Of a stretch of 64,000 nucleotides of DNA, positions 12,053 through 22,080 are shown piece by piece. The stretch's first letter is position 1; every line of letters starts with the position of its first letter. Below the pieces are notes generated by a model. It did no database searches and had not been told where the DNA came from. It was given only the letters and a program-made list of their open reading frames with translations. Source of the DNA: Gavia stellata (lineage: Eukaryota; Chordata; Aves; Gaviiformes; Gaviidae); contig NW_026776913.1 in the NCBI RefSeq assembly GCF_030936135.1, positions 2,108,001 through 2,172,000 on the forward strand, written 5' to 3'. The position numbers and the translations under genes are program-made.

Positions 12053-13384
12053 CTCTGCATCCGAGCTGCAGTGGTGGGGGGTATGTGGAGAATAACCCCA
12101 TACATTAGGACAGGCTGGGACGTGAGCAGCTGAGGAGAAGGACCGGGGCACTACGAGGGATACCCTACAACCAGTAGCGTATGGTCCCTATGAACAAGGG
12201 CAGCTGCACGTGGGGCTGTGTTAGGAGGACTGTGGGCCACCCAGACAACTTGAGTGATCATCCCCCTTGACTCAGCACTGGTGTGGCTCCACACACATGG
12301 GTGTGTCCCAGTGGGTGGCTCCCCAATTTGGAGAAGTCAGGAGGAACTAGAGAGTGTCAAGTGCAGGTCTGCCAAGATGGGGTTCGGGACCAGGTACACA
12401 TGACATGTGTGGGGCAGCTGAGGGACCTGGGCAGCATTGACCCAGTGGCAGAGAGGCTCAGAGCAGTATAGGATTAGCCTGAGACTGCTGGAAAGGTGGT
12501 TTCAGGGATGATGGAATCTTTTTTTCGTAGTGGGAAATGGCATGAGAAAGAACTTAAAGCACAAAGTGCAGCTAGAGAGGTCCAGACTGGACACAAGGAA
12601 AGAGAAATGTCACTCGAAGGGCGGTGCTGTGGTGTAAGAAGTCACCCAGAGGGAGACTGGAACAACCCAAGGCTTTGTGTTGCAAGGGACAACGAGGAAG
12701 GATGGAGAGATATCAGTAAAGGAAGATGCTCAGGTGAGAGCCAGGTGGGGTAGCAGGGTGGATGTCTACAGCCTGCAGAGAAGAGGTGCAGGTGTGGGAG
12801 ACCGTAGGACAGCCAATGGTGGAGATGAGAGAGGGACGAAGAAAGTCAGAAAAGCCCCCAAGAGAGATCAGCTCTTTCCCTCCTCGGCTGTGGCTGTTGT
12901 CTCTGCCACTGACACCCATGAGGAAGCACCTTGTCCTTACAGCACTCGGGGCTCATTGCCTCCCCTTCCCCACCTGGGAGCCTGGGAGGTATCCTACCGT
13001 AGTCCTGCCCTGGGCATTGCCCATCCCCACATCACACCGCCCCAGGAAGAGCCCTGAGCAATGTGTGAGGGACCGGATCTCCTTCCCAGGGGCTGGGGGT
13101 CAGAGCTTGGCCCTTTGCCTTTAGGTAACACATCCAGGGTTCCTCAGAATCTCTTCCTTCACATTGCCTTTGCCTACCTGTCATCACTGCCTGGAGTTTT
13201 CTGCTCTAAGCAGCCCCTGGGGAGGCTTTGTCAGCAATGTCCCTCCGTGGGACCCATTAACACTCCAAGAAACAGTGGAGATTGCATCAGACACTGACTT
13301 CTTGAGAGGTTTCTTCAACTTCCTCTCACTATCTGAGGTTCATGGACTGGGCACCAAACCCACCTGAGGGGTCATTAATACACC
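12053..13384. repeat. Inner edge of the middle segment; member of a dispersed repeat
   Basis: There is no recognised gene. About 12,490-13,370 has an inverted partner at about 29,800-30,690 and an older, more diverged partner at about 23,690-24,640. Conceptual peptides such as SSPWGGFVSNVPPW against TSPWGGFVSNGPQW show the relation. Presence inside and outside the duplicated blocks suggests an old low-copy repeat of unknown family. Confidence 0.6.
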
Positions 13385-13640
13385 TGGAGCTGGTCCTCTG
13401 CTGCTGAGCTGTGCCGGGCTCCTGGGACAGAGGGAGCTCATGGCAAGCGGGCAGCACTGCCGAGAGACAGCTCTGCCCAGGAGCAGCTCCTCTGCACAGC
13501 GCAGCAGGGCTGAGGGCACTGCCTGCAGGGAGTGCAGGGGAGAGGGGAGAGGATCAAGGCAGAGAGAGGTTAAAGGCAGTCTGGGGTGGGAGGACAGAGG
13601 TGAGCTCACTGGAGGAGAAATCTTCACAGCCCTTGACACG

Positions 13641-13646
13641 GTAAGT
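13641..13646 (+). promoter_or_regulatory. 5' splice donor of predicted non-coding exon (OR gene 2)
   Basis: CCTTGACACG is followed by GTAAGT, the same strong donor as in the other three modules. It lies about 1.75 kb upstream of the acceptor at 15,391-15,392. Confidence 0.5.
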
Positions 13647-15360
13647 CTCTGGGTGCAGGGCAATGCAGCTACAGTTCGTGGAGGGCTCTCGTAAAGCTGG
13701 CATGGTACCCAGGAATGTCACTCCTGTATAGAGGAGCAGGAGGTGCCCCAGAAGAGGGCTTCCCTGCTGCACCATCAGAGGGACAGGGCATGAGGGCTGC
13801 CTTCTGCCAGGGACGGCTGCAGGGTGTGAAGGTGGGTGTGCAGCCAGGGGTGCCCAGGGCTGTCCTTCCGAGCAGGGTCCCTGCACCCCCGGGGCTGGGT
13901 GCTGGGGCAGGGACTCTGCCGCCTGCCAGGGTCAGCACTCAGCCTGCCCGGGGAGCTCCCCACGGCGCTGTGGGGAGAAGCTGGGGGTGGAAGGAGAGAC
14001 CAGTGCAATGGCAGGGTGCTTCTGCTGTTGAGAGGGTGCTGTGTGGGTCAGGGCTGCCCTCAGCTCCACATCACTGCAGGATCTTCCCAGGAGACTTTTC
14101 AGGAAGCACAGCAAGGCAGGGGCTGCCTGAAAGGGAAGGATCCTGGTCTTTCACTCTTCTCCTCTGGGTTGTCTGGGTGGGTGATTGCACGTAGAAATTA
14201 ATCTCTCATTTCTGGAGGAGGCACTGAAATTCCAAGTCTGTTCCTCTTACAGGTGAATAAAGCGGGGAGTATTGGAAATCACCATGCCGTGGTCACAGAC
14301 AGCATCAGTGTCACTTTTCCAGCCTCGCCAGGGCTGGTCTGATGTTCCCCTCAGAGCCTGCACACCCAGAGATGCCCCTGGGCAGTGTCCTGCTGCAGGG
14401 AGGGCTCTGCAGGGCAGAGCTGAGCAGGCAGCGGGTGGGATGGGCTCTGTGAGCACTGCCAGGGAGGAGACACTGGGGACAGAGAACCAGCTCCTGGTGG
14501 GGACAGCTGCAGGCAGCAGAGACAGGGACGGGGTTGGGAGGACACTGCAAACAAGCACAGGGGGAGGGTGCGCTCAGGCAGCTCTCTTTCTGTGTTTCCC
14601 TGCAGATGTCTGCTGGGCACTGTCTGCGGGGCAATGAGCTGACTCTCTCTGTAGAACCTCCCATCGGAGGGACCCCCGAGTCTCTGCTTTGCCTGTCCTG
14701 CAGGGCTTGCAGGCTGCCCCCCAGAAAGGCGCAGCTCTGCTGTGGGATCCTCGGGAGTGCGGAGCCTTTCCTTGGGGGTCGGCACTCTCCTCGCAGAGTC
14801 AGTTGTTTCTCTCTGGGAGGGATCGTGTCCTGCCCTCTCCATCACACCTCCACCTCTGGGCTGGGCTAGAGAAGAGTTTGCAGAGCTGTTCTTTGAAACA
14901 GGACTCCTCTGGTCTCATCAGAGTCCAGGTTTAGGGTTTTTTTAAAAGATTAATTTGTGTGTGAAGTCGTCTTCAAGGTGGCAAAATGAAAACACAGGGC
15001 AGATGGGAAAAGGACTGATGGACACTGCAGCCCTGTGAAAAAACACAGACAAAGTTATAAGAAAGTCATGCTGAGCCTCTCTTTCACAGCCCACGTCCTT
15101 CCCAGCCATGAGTGCAGATATTGAAATTTTCTATGAAAGATGGATTACATCTGACATCCCCTGTGAACATCGGAGATGTCACAAGTCAGCTCCCATGTAC
15201 CCACTGCAGCAGATCAAAGCTGACTCCTCAGCAGCAGAAGGGCAGAGCTCCTGGTCCTCACAGCACACTCAGCCAGCACAAACTAGAGAAAGGAAATGCA
15301 TTCCAACTGGGGGGAGTTGCTATGAAAAATGGAGTGGGTTTTCTCAGAGAAATCTGTCCT

Positions 15361-15392
15361 AATTTTCTCCTGTCTTTTCCTTGTTTGGACAG
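15361..15392 (+). promoter_or_regulatory. 3' splice site upstream of OR gene 2
   Basis: A pyrimidine tract (TTTTCTCCTGTCTTTTCC) ends in GGACAG with AG at 15,391-15,392, 23 bases before the ATG. It is shared by position and sequence with the other OR genes. An in-frame ATG lies further upstream (15,329), but its 29 hydrophobic codons are just the translation of this intron end. Confidence 0.62.
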
Positions 15393-15415
15393 AGCCCCAG
15401 ACCAAGAAACAGCAA

Positions 15416-16351
15416 ATGTCCAACAGCAGCTCCATCACCCAGTTCCTCCTCCTGGCATTCGCAGACACGCGTCAGCTGCAGCTCTTGCACTTCTGCCTCT
15501 TCCTGGGCATCTACCTGGCTGCCCTCCTGGGCAATGGCCTCATCATCACCGCCATAGTCTGCGACCACCACCTCCACAGCCCCATGTACTTCTTCCTCCT
15601 CAACCTCTCCCTCCTCGACCTGGGCTCCATCTCCACCACTGTCCCCAAAGCCATGGCCAATTCCCTCTGGGACACCAGGGCCATCTCCTACTTGGGATGT
15701 GCTGCCCAGGTCTTTTTCTTTCTGTTCTTGATTGTAGGGGAGTATTGTCTTCTGACCATCATGGCCTATGACCGCTACATTGCCATCTGCAAACCCCTGC
15801 ACTACGGGTCCCTCCTGGGCAGCAGAGCTTGTGTCCACATGGCAGCAGCTGCCTGGGGCAGTGGGTTGCTCTACGCTGTGCTGCACACTGCCAATACATT
15901 TTCACTACCACTCTGCCAAGGCAATGCTGTGGACCAGTTCTTCTGTGAAATCCCACAGATCCTCAAGCTCTCCTGCTCAGACGCCTACCTCAGGGAAGTT
16001 GGGCTTCTTGTGGTTAGTGTTTCTTTTGCTTTTGGGTGCTTTGTTTTCATTGTTCTGTCCTATGTGCAGATCTTGAGGGCCGTGCTGAGGATCCCCTCTG
16101 AGCAGGGACGGCACAAAGCCTTTTCCACCTGCCTCCCTCACCTAGCTGTGGTCTCCCTGTTCCTCAGCACTGGCATATTTGCCTACCTGAAGCCCCCCTC
16201 CATCTCTTCCCCATCCCTGGACCTGGTGGTAGCAGTTCTGTACTCGGTGGTGCCTCCAGCAGTGAACCCCCTCATCTACAGCATGAGGAACGTGGAGCTG
16301 AAGGAGGCCCTAAGGAAACTGATCCAATGGACATTTCTCCATCAACAATAA
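15416..16351 (+). CDS. Olfactory receptor, OR14-like (gene 2)
   Basis: This is an intact 311-residue class II odorant receptor of the plasma membrane, with seven helices. Motifs sit at the family positions: sequon NSS at 3-5, GN at 39-40, PMYFFL at 56-61, MAYDRYIAIC at 116-125, C95/C177 for the disulfide, KAFSTCLPHL at 234-243 and PLIYSM at 285-290. The ATG at 15,416 is preferred over an in-frame upstream ATG at 15,329 because the splice acceptor lies between them and gene 1 lacks the extension. Helix 3 (FFFLFLIVGEYCLL) differs most from the other copies, which suggests altered odorant selectivity. The tail LIQWTFLHQQ is unique. Gene 4 is the closest relative in helices 4-5 (WGSGLL, VGLLVVS). 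Confidence 0.95.
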   Translation: MSNSSSITQFLLLAFADTRQLQLLHFCLFLGIYLAALLGNGLIITAIVCDHHLHSPMYFFLLNLSLLDLGSISTTVPKAMANSLWDTRAISYLGCAAQVFFFLFLIVGEYCLLTIMAYDRYIAICKPLHYGSLLGSRACVHMAAAAWGSGLLYAVLHTANTFSLPLCQGNAVDQFFCEIPQILKLSCSDAYLREVGLLVVSVSFAFGCFVFIVLSYVQILRAVLRIPSEQGRHKAFSTCLPHLAVVSLFLSTGIFAYLKPPSISSPSLDLVVAVLYSVVPPAVNPLIYSMRNVELKEALRKLIQWTFLHQQ

Positions 16352-16549
16352 CCTGCCTCCCCTTCTCTGCGGAGTGCCCAGGGATTCTCTTAGCCCAGGA
16401 TTGTGCTTTTTTCCCCTATGATAATCCTACCTGGCAGTAATTGCTGGGGTTCATACCACTGCTCTTGAGGCTTGGTCCTGTTGTGTCTGACCCTTTCACA
16501 AATATGTTGAACGCTGTGTCACGTCTGGCCTCTCTAATAGCATCTCTGA

Positions 16550-16555
16550 AATAAA
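16550..16555 (+). terminator. Polyadenylation signal of OR gene 2
   Basis: AATAAA lies about 200 bases after the stop codon. A similar spacing and context (ATCTCTRWAATAAAA) occurs after OR gene 4, which suggests homologous 3' UTRs. Confidence 0.55.
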
Positions 16556-17745
16556 AGACAATCTCCTGAGTGCAGTGCCTGACGGCTGAGCTTTCCTTGT
16601 AAAGCTCCGGCCAACAACACTCCAAAGGAATTGGACTTTTCAAAGTTTTCTCCTTCTGTTCTCACTGTGTTTGGGGACATAATCTCGAATCACACCTAGG
16701 ACACTAAGAACTTGTCTGAAAACCACCTTCCTGGTGTCCAGAGGCACTGGAGGTGGTGCGTGAACTCCCAGTCCCCTTCCTCCGGCTGCCAGAGGTATGA
16801 CAGGGCTGATAGCAGCTGTCAGTGCCTCTGGAAAGGAATGTGGAGGGCTCAGGAGAGGACAGGCACTCTCCATGTGCCCGGAGGTGGGCTGTGAATGGAG
16901 ACTCAGAAACCCCCTCAGAGGTGCTGGGGAGCAGGGCTGGCAGGGAGCAGAGCGGGGCACTTTTCCATGTCTGCCCATACACCCCAGCCCTGGGGAGGGG
17001 CCTTTCTTGCGTGGCCAGCTCCGTCCTCCTGCTGGGCTCAGGGTACTGGGGCATGGCCAGCTCTGCCCAGCCTCTCACCTGGGCCAGACCCCCGGATCCC
17101 ACAGCAGGGCTGTCTGCTGATGGCCCCATGGGACACGACGGAGGTTGTGCAGGGGCAGGCAGTGGTGGGGGGCTGCACATAGGGGGCTGCTGGGGGAGCA
17201 GGCACAGAGGGCTGCTGTGTGGACTGTGTCGGGGGAATGTTTCCCTGTCCTTTGATGCTCTCTGGTCCATGCAGCGCCTGCACTGTGGGGCTCTGGGACC
17301 ATGTGGGGACCACTCAGCTGCAAAGGTCTCATCTTCTTGTCCCACAGTCCCCAGCTCGGTGTCAGCCGACGGGCACTGCCACAGGGCCTCTGTGCTGGGT
17401 GTAGGGTGTCTCCTCGTGCCCTGCTCTGAGCCCATGCAGGCACCCGCAGTGCATGTCTGTGCTTGTAGCTGACCACCATGGCCCGCCTGCATGCTCCCAG
17501 GACATCCTGACCAGGCTGTCCTTGGAGATGGGTTGTGGTAGTTGCTGAGGCGAGCAGCTCTGATGCAGGCATGAGCTGCAGAGGAGCACTCTAGCACCGT
17601 GTACAGGGGCTTTCCTGAACCAGGGACACCTCAGGGGAGTGGAGAGACCCATCAGGAGCCAGCAGCTAACGTGACAGCGGCCAACGAGACCTGGGTAGGG
17701 CCAGGAGCAAAGGTGGCCAAGCCCCCACATGTATAAAATAAAACC
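16556..17745. other. GC-rich spacer without a recognised gene
   Basis: There are long open frames on both strands (up to about 297 codons on the minus strand, 16,704-17,597), but the predicted peptides are proline- and serine-rich, match no family I know, and overlap open frames in other phases, as expected of GC-rich non-coding DNA. A TATAAAATAAAA run lies near 17,732-17,744. Confidence 0.5.
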
Positions 17746-17749
17746 CTAG

Positions 17750-19195
17750 GGAGTGCCACGAGCAGGGCGGACAAATGGGGTGTGGTGCATCAGAAAGGGC
17801 ATGGCACGGCACTTTGCGGGGCAGTTCACGTGGAAGGGCGTGCAGGAAGGGCGCTGTAACTCCACTGGCTTGACCAGGGAGATATGGTATCTAGCCAGCA
17901 GAACGCCATGGCCTCTCTAAACTCTGCATCCACTGTGACTGTCGAGTCTTTGCAGACAGAGCTCCACTGGGAACATGCTGGAAACACACCCTACCTTTCC
18001 TGGAACAAGCCTGTCAGGCAGACCGGACACATCATATGGAGGATTCCCTATCCTCTCTCCACCTGGCTGAACGCGGTCACTCAAGGCATAGGGGGAAACG
18101 GCAACAGGTTCCTGCCTGGCACAACAGACGCATCTCCTCCATCACTACCCCACCTTCCCAGGTGTCCTTGCACAACAGGTACGAGAATCTGCAAGTGGAA
18201 CCCAACAATGATGAGGACGATGGTTCATCTAGGTTGGAGGTGTCCCCAAGGTTAAATCAGACTACTCCGTGCGTCAAACCCCCTTCCATAAAGAGAAAAA
18301 GATGGGCCACTGTCATAGGAGACTCTCTCCTGAGGGGAACAGAAGGCCCAACAGGCAGACTGGACCCACTTCTTTGGGAAGTCTGCTGCCTCCCTAGGGT
18401 CTGCGTTAAAGATATGATGAGAAAAATTCCTACCCTGGTACAGCCCTCACATTATTATCCATTCTTGCTTTTTCATGTCAGCAGCGATGAATCACAGAAT
18501 CACAGAATCATTAAGGTTGGAAAAGACCTGTAAGATCACCAGGTCCAACCACCACCCCAACACCACCATGCCCACTAAACCATGTCCCGCAGTGCCACGT
18601 CCACAGGTTCCTTGAACCCCTCCAGTGCTGGTGACTCCACCACCTCCCTGGGCAGCCTGTTCCAGTAAGTTGCAGTAAGAAGCCCAAGGGCAATCAAGAG
18701 AGAAATCAGGGCCTTGGGATGACTGGTTAAGGGATCAGGAGCACAAGTAGTGCTCTCCTCTGTCCTTCCAGTTGCAGGAAATGATGAAGAAAGAAACAGG
18801 AAGAGCCAGCGGATCAATACCTGGCTCTGAGCCTGGTGTCACCAGCAGAATTTGGGGATTTTTGATCATGAGTCGATCTACACAACACCAGGCCTGCTGT
18901 CAACAGATGGGGTACACCTGTCCCAGAAGAGGAAAAGAATCTTTGCAGAGGAGCTAGCAGGGCTCCTTGAAAGAGCTTTAAATTGGATTTGAAGGGGGAA
19001 AGGGATAAAACCAGGCTCACTAGAGACAAACCTGGGGGTGGCACACCAATGTTGGAGGGACGCTGTGCTAGCGAGGTCCTTCAGTCTGCTCCACGATGTG
19101 CTGAGTACAATGGAGCACATCTGAAGTGTGTTTATACTAATGCGTGCAGCATGCAGAATAAACAAGAGGAACTAGAAGCTTTGGCCCAGTACAGC
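17750..19195 (+). mobile_element. CR1 LINE, 5' UTR, ORF1 and start of ORF2
   Basis: A 5' part of CR1, rarely kept in birds. About 17,770-17,880 resembles the CR1 5' region. From 17,884 ORF1 is readable (SQQNAMASLNSASTVTVESL). Next comes the SGNH-esterase-like domain of ORF1 (RKRWATVIGDSLLRGTEG, EVCCLPRVCVKDM, HYYPFLLFHV). After the insertion at 18,489-18,672 this continues as AIKREIRALG, GAQVVLSSVLPVAGNDEERN, IWGFLIM and QMGYTCPRRGKE. The start of ORF2 follows (VYTNACSMQNKQEELEALAQ) up to about 19,195, where the element is cut by an inverted endonuclease segment. There are several stops, so it is inactive. Confidence 0.85.
18489..18672 (-). mobile_element. CR1 3'-end fragment inserted in CR1 ORF1
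   Basis: This is the typical reverse-complement CR1 3' end. It starts with repeated TCACAGAA units, then AAGGTTGGAAAAGACCT and TCCAACCACC; the minus strand encodes [16 protein letters not shown] and KEPVDVALRDMV-type sequence. It interrupts ORF1 of the surrounding CR1, which resumes in the same esterase domain on the other side, so it is a younger insertion into an older element. Confidence 0.88.
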
Positions 19196-19790
19196 CGAGG
19201 GTGCCCCCAACCTTCATGTCCCTCACCAGTCACTCTTTGTTTGTCAGTACTAGGTCCAGTAGAACACCTCTCCTTGTTGTCTCCTCCACCAGTTATCATC
19301 AATACACTGGGGGAACCTCCCGGACTGTAAATGCCTGGCTGTGAAGCCTTCCCAGCAGGTATCAGGGTGAGTGAAATCCCCCAGGAGAACTGAGACCTGT
19401 GATGGTGAGATGACTCTCAGCTCTCTGTAGAAGGCCTCCTCATTTTCCCCACCCTGATCAGGTGGCCTGTAATCAACACCCACAACAGCATCTCTCATGT
19501 CAGCCTGCCCCTTAATCCTTACCTACAAGCTCTCAACTCGCTCTTCATCTGCCCCCAGGGAGAGCTCGATACATTCCAGTTGCTCTCTCGCATAAAGAGC
19601 AACTCCACCACCTCCCCTTGCTGGCCTATCTTTCCTAAAAAGAACACAGCCATCCATGACAACATTCCAGTCATGTGAGCTATCCCACCATGTCTCAGTC
19701 ATTGCAATGAGATCATGGCCCTGCGACCGCACACAGATCTCCAATTCTTCCTGTTTATTCCCCGTGCTGCTCATTCTGGGCGTCACCTCA
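19196..19790 (-). mobile_element. CR1 ORF2 endonuclease segment (inverted)
   Basis: The minus strand encodes the start of CR1 ORF2, an APE-type endonuclease: GNKQEELEICVRSQGHD, MTETWWDSSHDWN, GGGGVALYAREQLECIEL, VVGVDYRPPDQGGENEEAFY and VSVLLGDFTHP. It is oriented against the flanking CR1 pieces and overlaps the ORF2 start already present at about 19,150. It therefore comes from a second copy or from an inversion during insertion. The same segment, longer, lies at 48,441-49,757. Confidence 0.88.
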
Positions 19791-19794
19791 AAGC

Positions 19795-21074
19795 ACCAGG
19801 AGGAAAAGAAGGTTATCAGAAGTAGTCAACATGGATTCACCAAGAAAAGTCATGTCTGACCAATCTGATAGCCTCCTACGATGACATGTCTGGATGGATA
19901 GATGCGGGGAGGGCAGTGGATGTTGTCTGCCTTGGCTTCAGCAAGGCTTTCGACACCGTCTCCCACATCATCCTCAGAGGCAAGCGTAGGAAGTGTGATG
20001 GAATGGACAGTGGGGTGGATTTGGAACTGGCTGATAGATAGAGCTCTGAGGGTTGTGATTAGTGGCCCAGAGTCTAGTTGGAGGTCTGTCACAAGTGGCG
20101 TTCCTCAGGGGTCAGTACTGGGTCCAGTCCTGTTCAATATATTCAGCAATGACCTGGATGAAGGGATAGAGTGTGCCCTCAGCAAGTTTGCTGATGACAC
20201 AAAACTGGGAGCAGTGGTGGATACGGCGGAAGGCTGAGCTGCCATTCAGTTTCACCTGGACAGGCTGGAGAGTTGGGCAGAGAGGAACCTGATGAAATTC
20301 AGCAAAGGCAAGTGTAGGGCACTGCACCGGGGGCGGAATAACCCCCTGCATCAGCATAGGTTAGGGGCTGAGCTGCTGGAGAGCAGCTCTGTGGAAAGGG
20401 ACCTGGGAGTCCTGGGGGACAACAGGATGACCACCAGCCACCAATGTGCCCTTGGGGCCAAGGAGGCCAATGGCATCCTGGGCTGCATCCAGAAGAGTGT
20501 GGCTAGGAGGGCGAGGGAGGTTATCCTCCCCCTCTACTCTGCCCTGCTGAGGCCGCATCTGGAGTGCTGTGTCCTGTTCTGGGCTCCCCGGTTCAAGAAG
20601 GACAGGGAACTGCTGGAGAGGGTCCAGCAAAGGGCTACGAAGATGATTAGGGGAGTGGAACAGCTTTCTTAGGAGGAAAGGCTGAGGGACTTGGGTCTTT
20701 CTAGTCTGGAGAAGAGAAGACTGAGGGGGATCTTATCAATGCTTAGAAATAGTTAAGGGGTGGGTGCCAGGAGGATGGGGCCAGTCTTTTTTCAGTGGTG
20801 CCCAGTGACAGGACAAGAGGTAATGGGCACAAACATGGTCATAGGAAGTTCCGTCTACACATGAGGAGGAACTTCTTTCCTTTGAGGGTGTCAGAGCACT
20901 GGAACAAGCTGCCCAGAGAGGTTTTGGAGTCTCCTTCTCTGGAGATATTCAAAACTCACGTGGAAGCATTCCTGTGCAATCTGCTGTAGGTGAACCTCCT
21001 CTGGTGGGGGGGTTGGACTAGATGATCTCCAGAGGTCCCTTGCAACCCCTCTCATTCTGTGATTCTGTGATTTT
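19795..21074 (+). mobile_element. CR1 ORF2 reverse-transcriptase half and 3' end
   Basis: This is the 3' half of CR1. Degraded frames show the reverse-transcriptase palm (AFDTVSH), then [15 protein letters not shown] and FADDTKLG. These are followed by [61 protein letters not shown] and [17 protein letters not shown]. It ends in GATTCTGTGATT repeats near 21,056-21,074. FADD is the catalytic aspartate motif. Frames are broken, so it is inactive. It matches 47,150-48,430 on the opposite strand. Confidence 0.92.
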
Positions 21075-21490
21075 CTTGGTGGATCCTTATCCCCTTCTGC
21101 AAGAGGGTGGGGAAAACTCTAGTCAGGTCCATGTTGAAGCTGTTTCCGTGTTGGAGGCAGTGAATGGATTTCTTTTGTCCCTGTCCACCAAATGCAGTAT
21201 TGGCTGTGAGTGAGGCTGTTGCAGTGGTCAGGAGGGTATTTTTGCCCTCACAGAGATGACCGTGCCTCCTTTCCATGCAGGACTCAACTTGCTTATCCCC
21301 AGCAGAAGGTTTCTTTAGCAGCGTTGTGCCCGCTTTCTCCCAGTTCTGAGCTCCTTGGCCCCTTGGGGAGGCAGGAGGAGGGCAGGGCCTGTGGGAACCG
21401 GAGTCAGAGGCCAGTAGAGGACAGAGGCCAGCAAGAGGTCACTTCTTCCTGAGACCCCGTACGCAGCGCGGTGTTGTGTATATGTGTTCT
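21075..21490. other. Flank shared with the second CR1 locus, then unassigned sequence
   Basis: About 21,075-21,235 matches about 46,992-47,150 in inverted orientation (for example ATGGATTTCTTTTGTCCCTG, and its complement near 47,050). Homology stops near 21,235, where the other locus meets an LTR. No gene is seen in the remainder. Confidence 0.6.
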
Positions 21491-22080
21491 GAGCGGTGCT
21501 GAGGAGGGGGGATAATGCCTGCTGTGCTGTGTGTGCATCTGTAATGGTGTTGGTATCTGCATGGGGGTGTGTGATGCTATGGATATCTGCAATGGGATCA
21601 GTATCTGCAATGGCCTCTGCATCTGCAGTGGGAAAGAATCTGTCAGGGCATCTGCAAAGGTATCTGCATCTGGAATGCTGGGTGTGCAACTGTCCTGTCA
21701 GCTACAGCTCTCCAATGCAGCCATCACTGCGGATGGAGATACCATTATGGATAACAGTGCCAATGCTGGTGCAGATGCCACTGGAGTTGGAAATACAGTT
21801 TCAGATGCAATTGCTGATGGAGATGCTATTGAGGATGCAGGTGCCATTGCAGATACCATTGCAGATGCAGACACCATTGGAGATGCAGGTGCCTTTGAAG
21901 ATTCTTTTGAAGGTACCGGCACCGATGCCACTGGAGATGCCACTGCAGATGCAGATACCATTACAGACACCACCGGAGACGCAGGTGCTGTGTCAAACAG
22001 CATTGCAGCTGCAGATACCACAGCAGATGGCATTGAAGGTGCTAGTATGATTTCCAATGCAACTGCATCTCAATTATGCT
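21490..22080. repeat. Degenerate minisatellite, two halves in opposite orientation
   Basis: This is an imperfect tandem repeat built on GCAGATRCCATT-like units of about 12-18 bases. About 21,530-21,670 carries the units as their complement (ATCTGCAATGG), and about 21,720-22,070 carries them directly (GATGCCATTGCAGAT). A 183-codon open frame (21,531-22,082) reads as an acidic Asp/Ala/Thr repeat. It has no recognisable domain and I regard it as a by-product of a stop-poor repeat. Confidence 0.7.

Larger units (their letters stand above)
13385..15415 (+). repeat. OR-upstream module, copy 2
   Basis: This is the inverted partner of copy 1, lying upstream of OR gene 2. It carries the first-exon-like block ending at 13,640, internal acceptor-like tracts (TCTTACAG near 14,247-14,254 and TTTCCCTGCAG near 14,594-14,604) and the AT-rich tract near 14,936-14,955. 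Near the OR gene it resembles copy 4 (for example GTGAAGTCGTCTTCAAGG). Near the middle segment it resembles copy 3 (for example CTGCCCTCAGCTCC at about 14,060). Confidence 0.75.

Noticed and set aside
15329-15415. In-frame N-terminal extension of 29 residues on OR genes 2, 3 and 4 (MEWVFSEKSV...), resembling a signal peptide
   Set aside because: The hydrophobic stretch is the translation of the pyrimidine tract of the splice acceptor, gene 1 lacks the frame, and ORs start at MSN-type N-termini.
16704-17597. 297-codon open frame on the minus strand downstream of OR gene 2
   Set aside because: Proline- and serine-rich, overlapping open frames in other phases, no domain and no second copy. GC-rich DNA gives such frames by chance.
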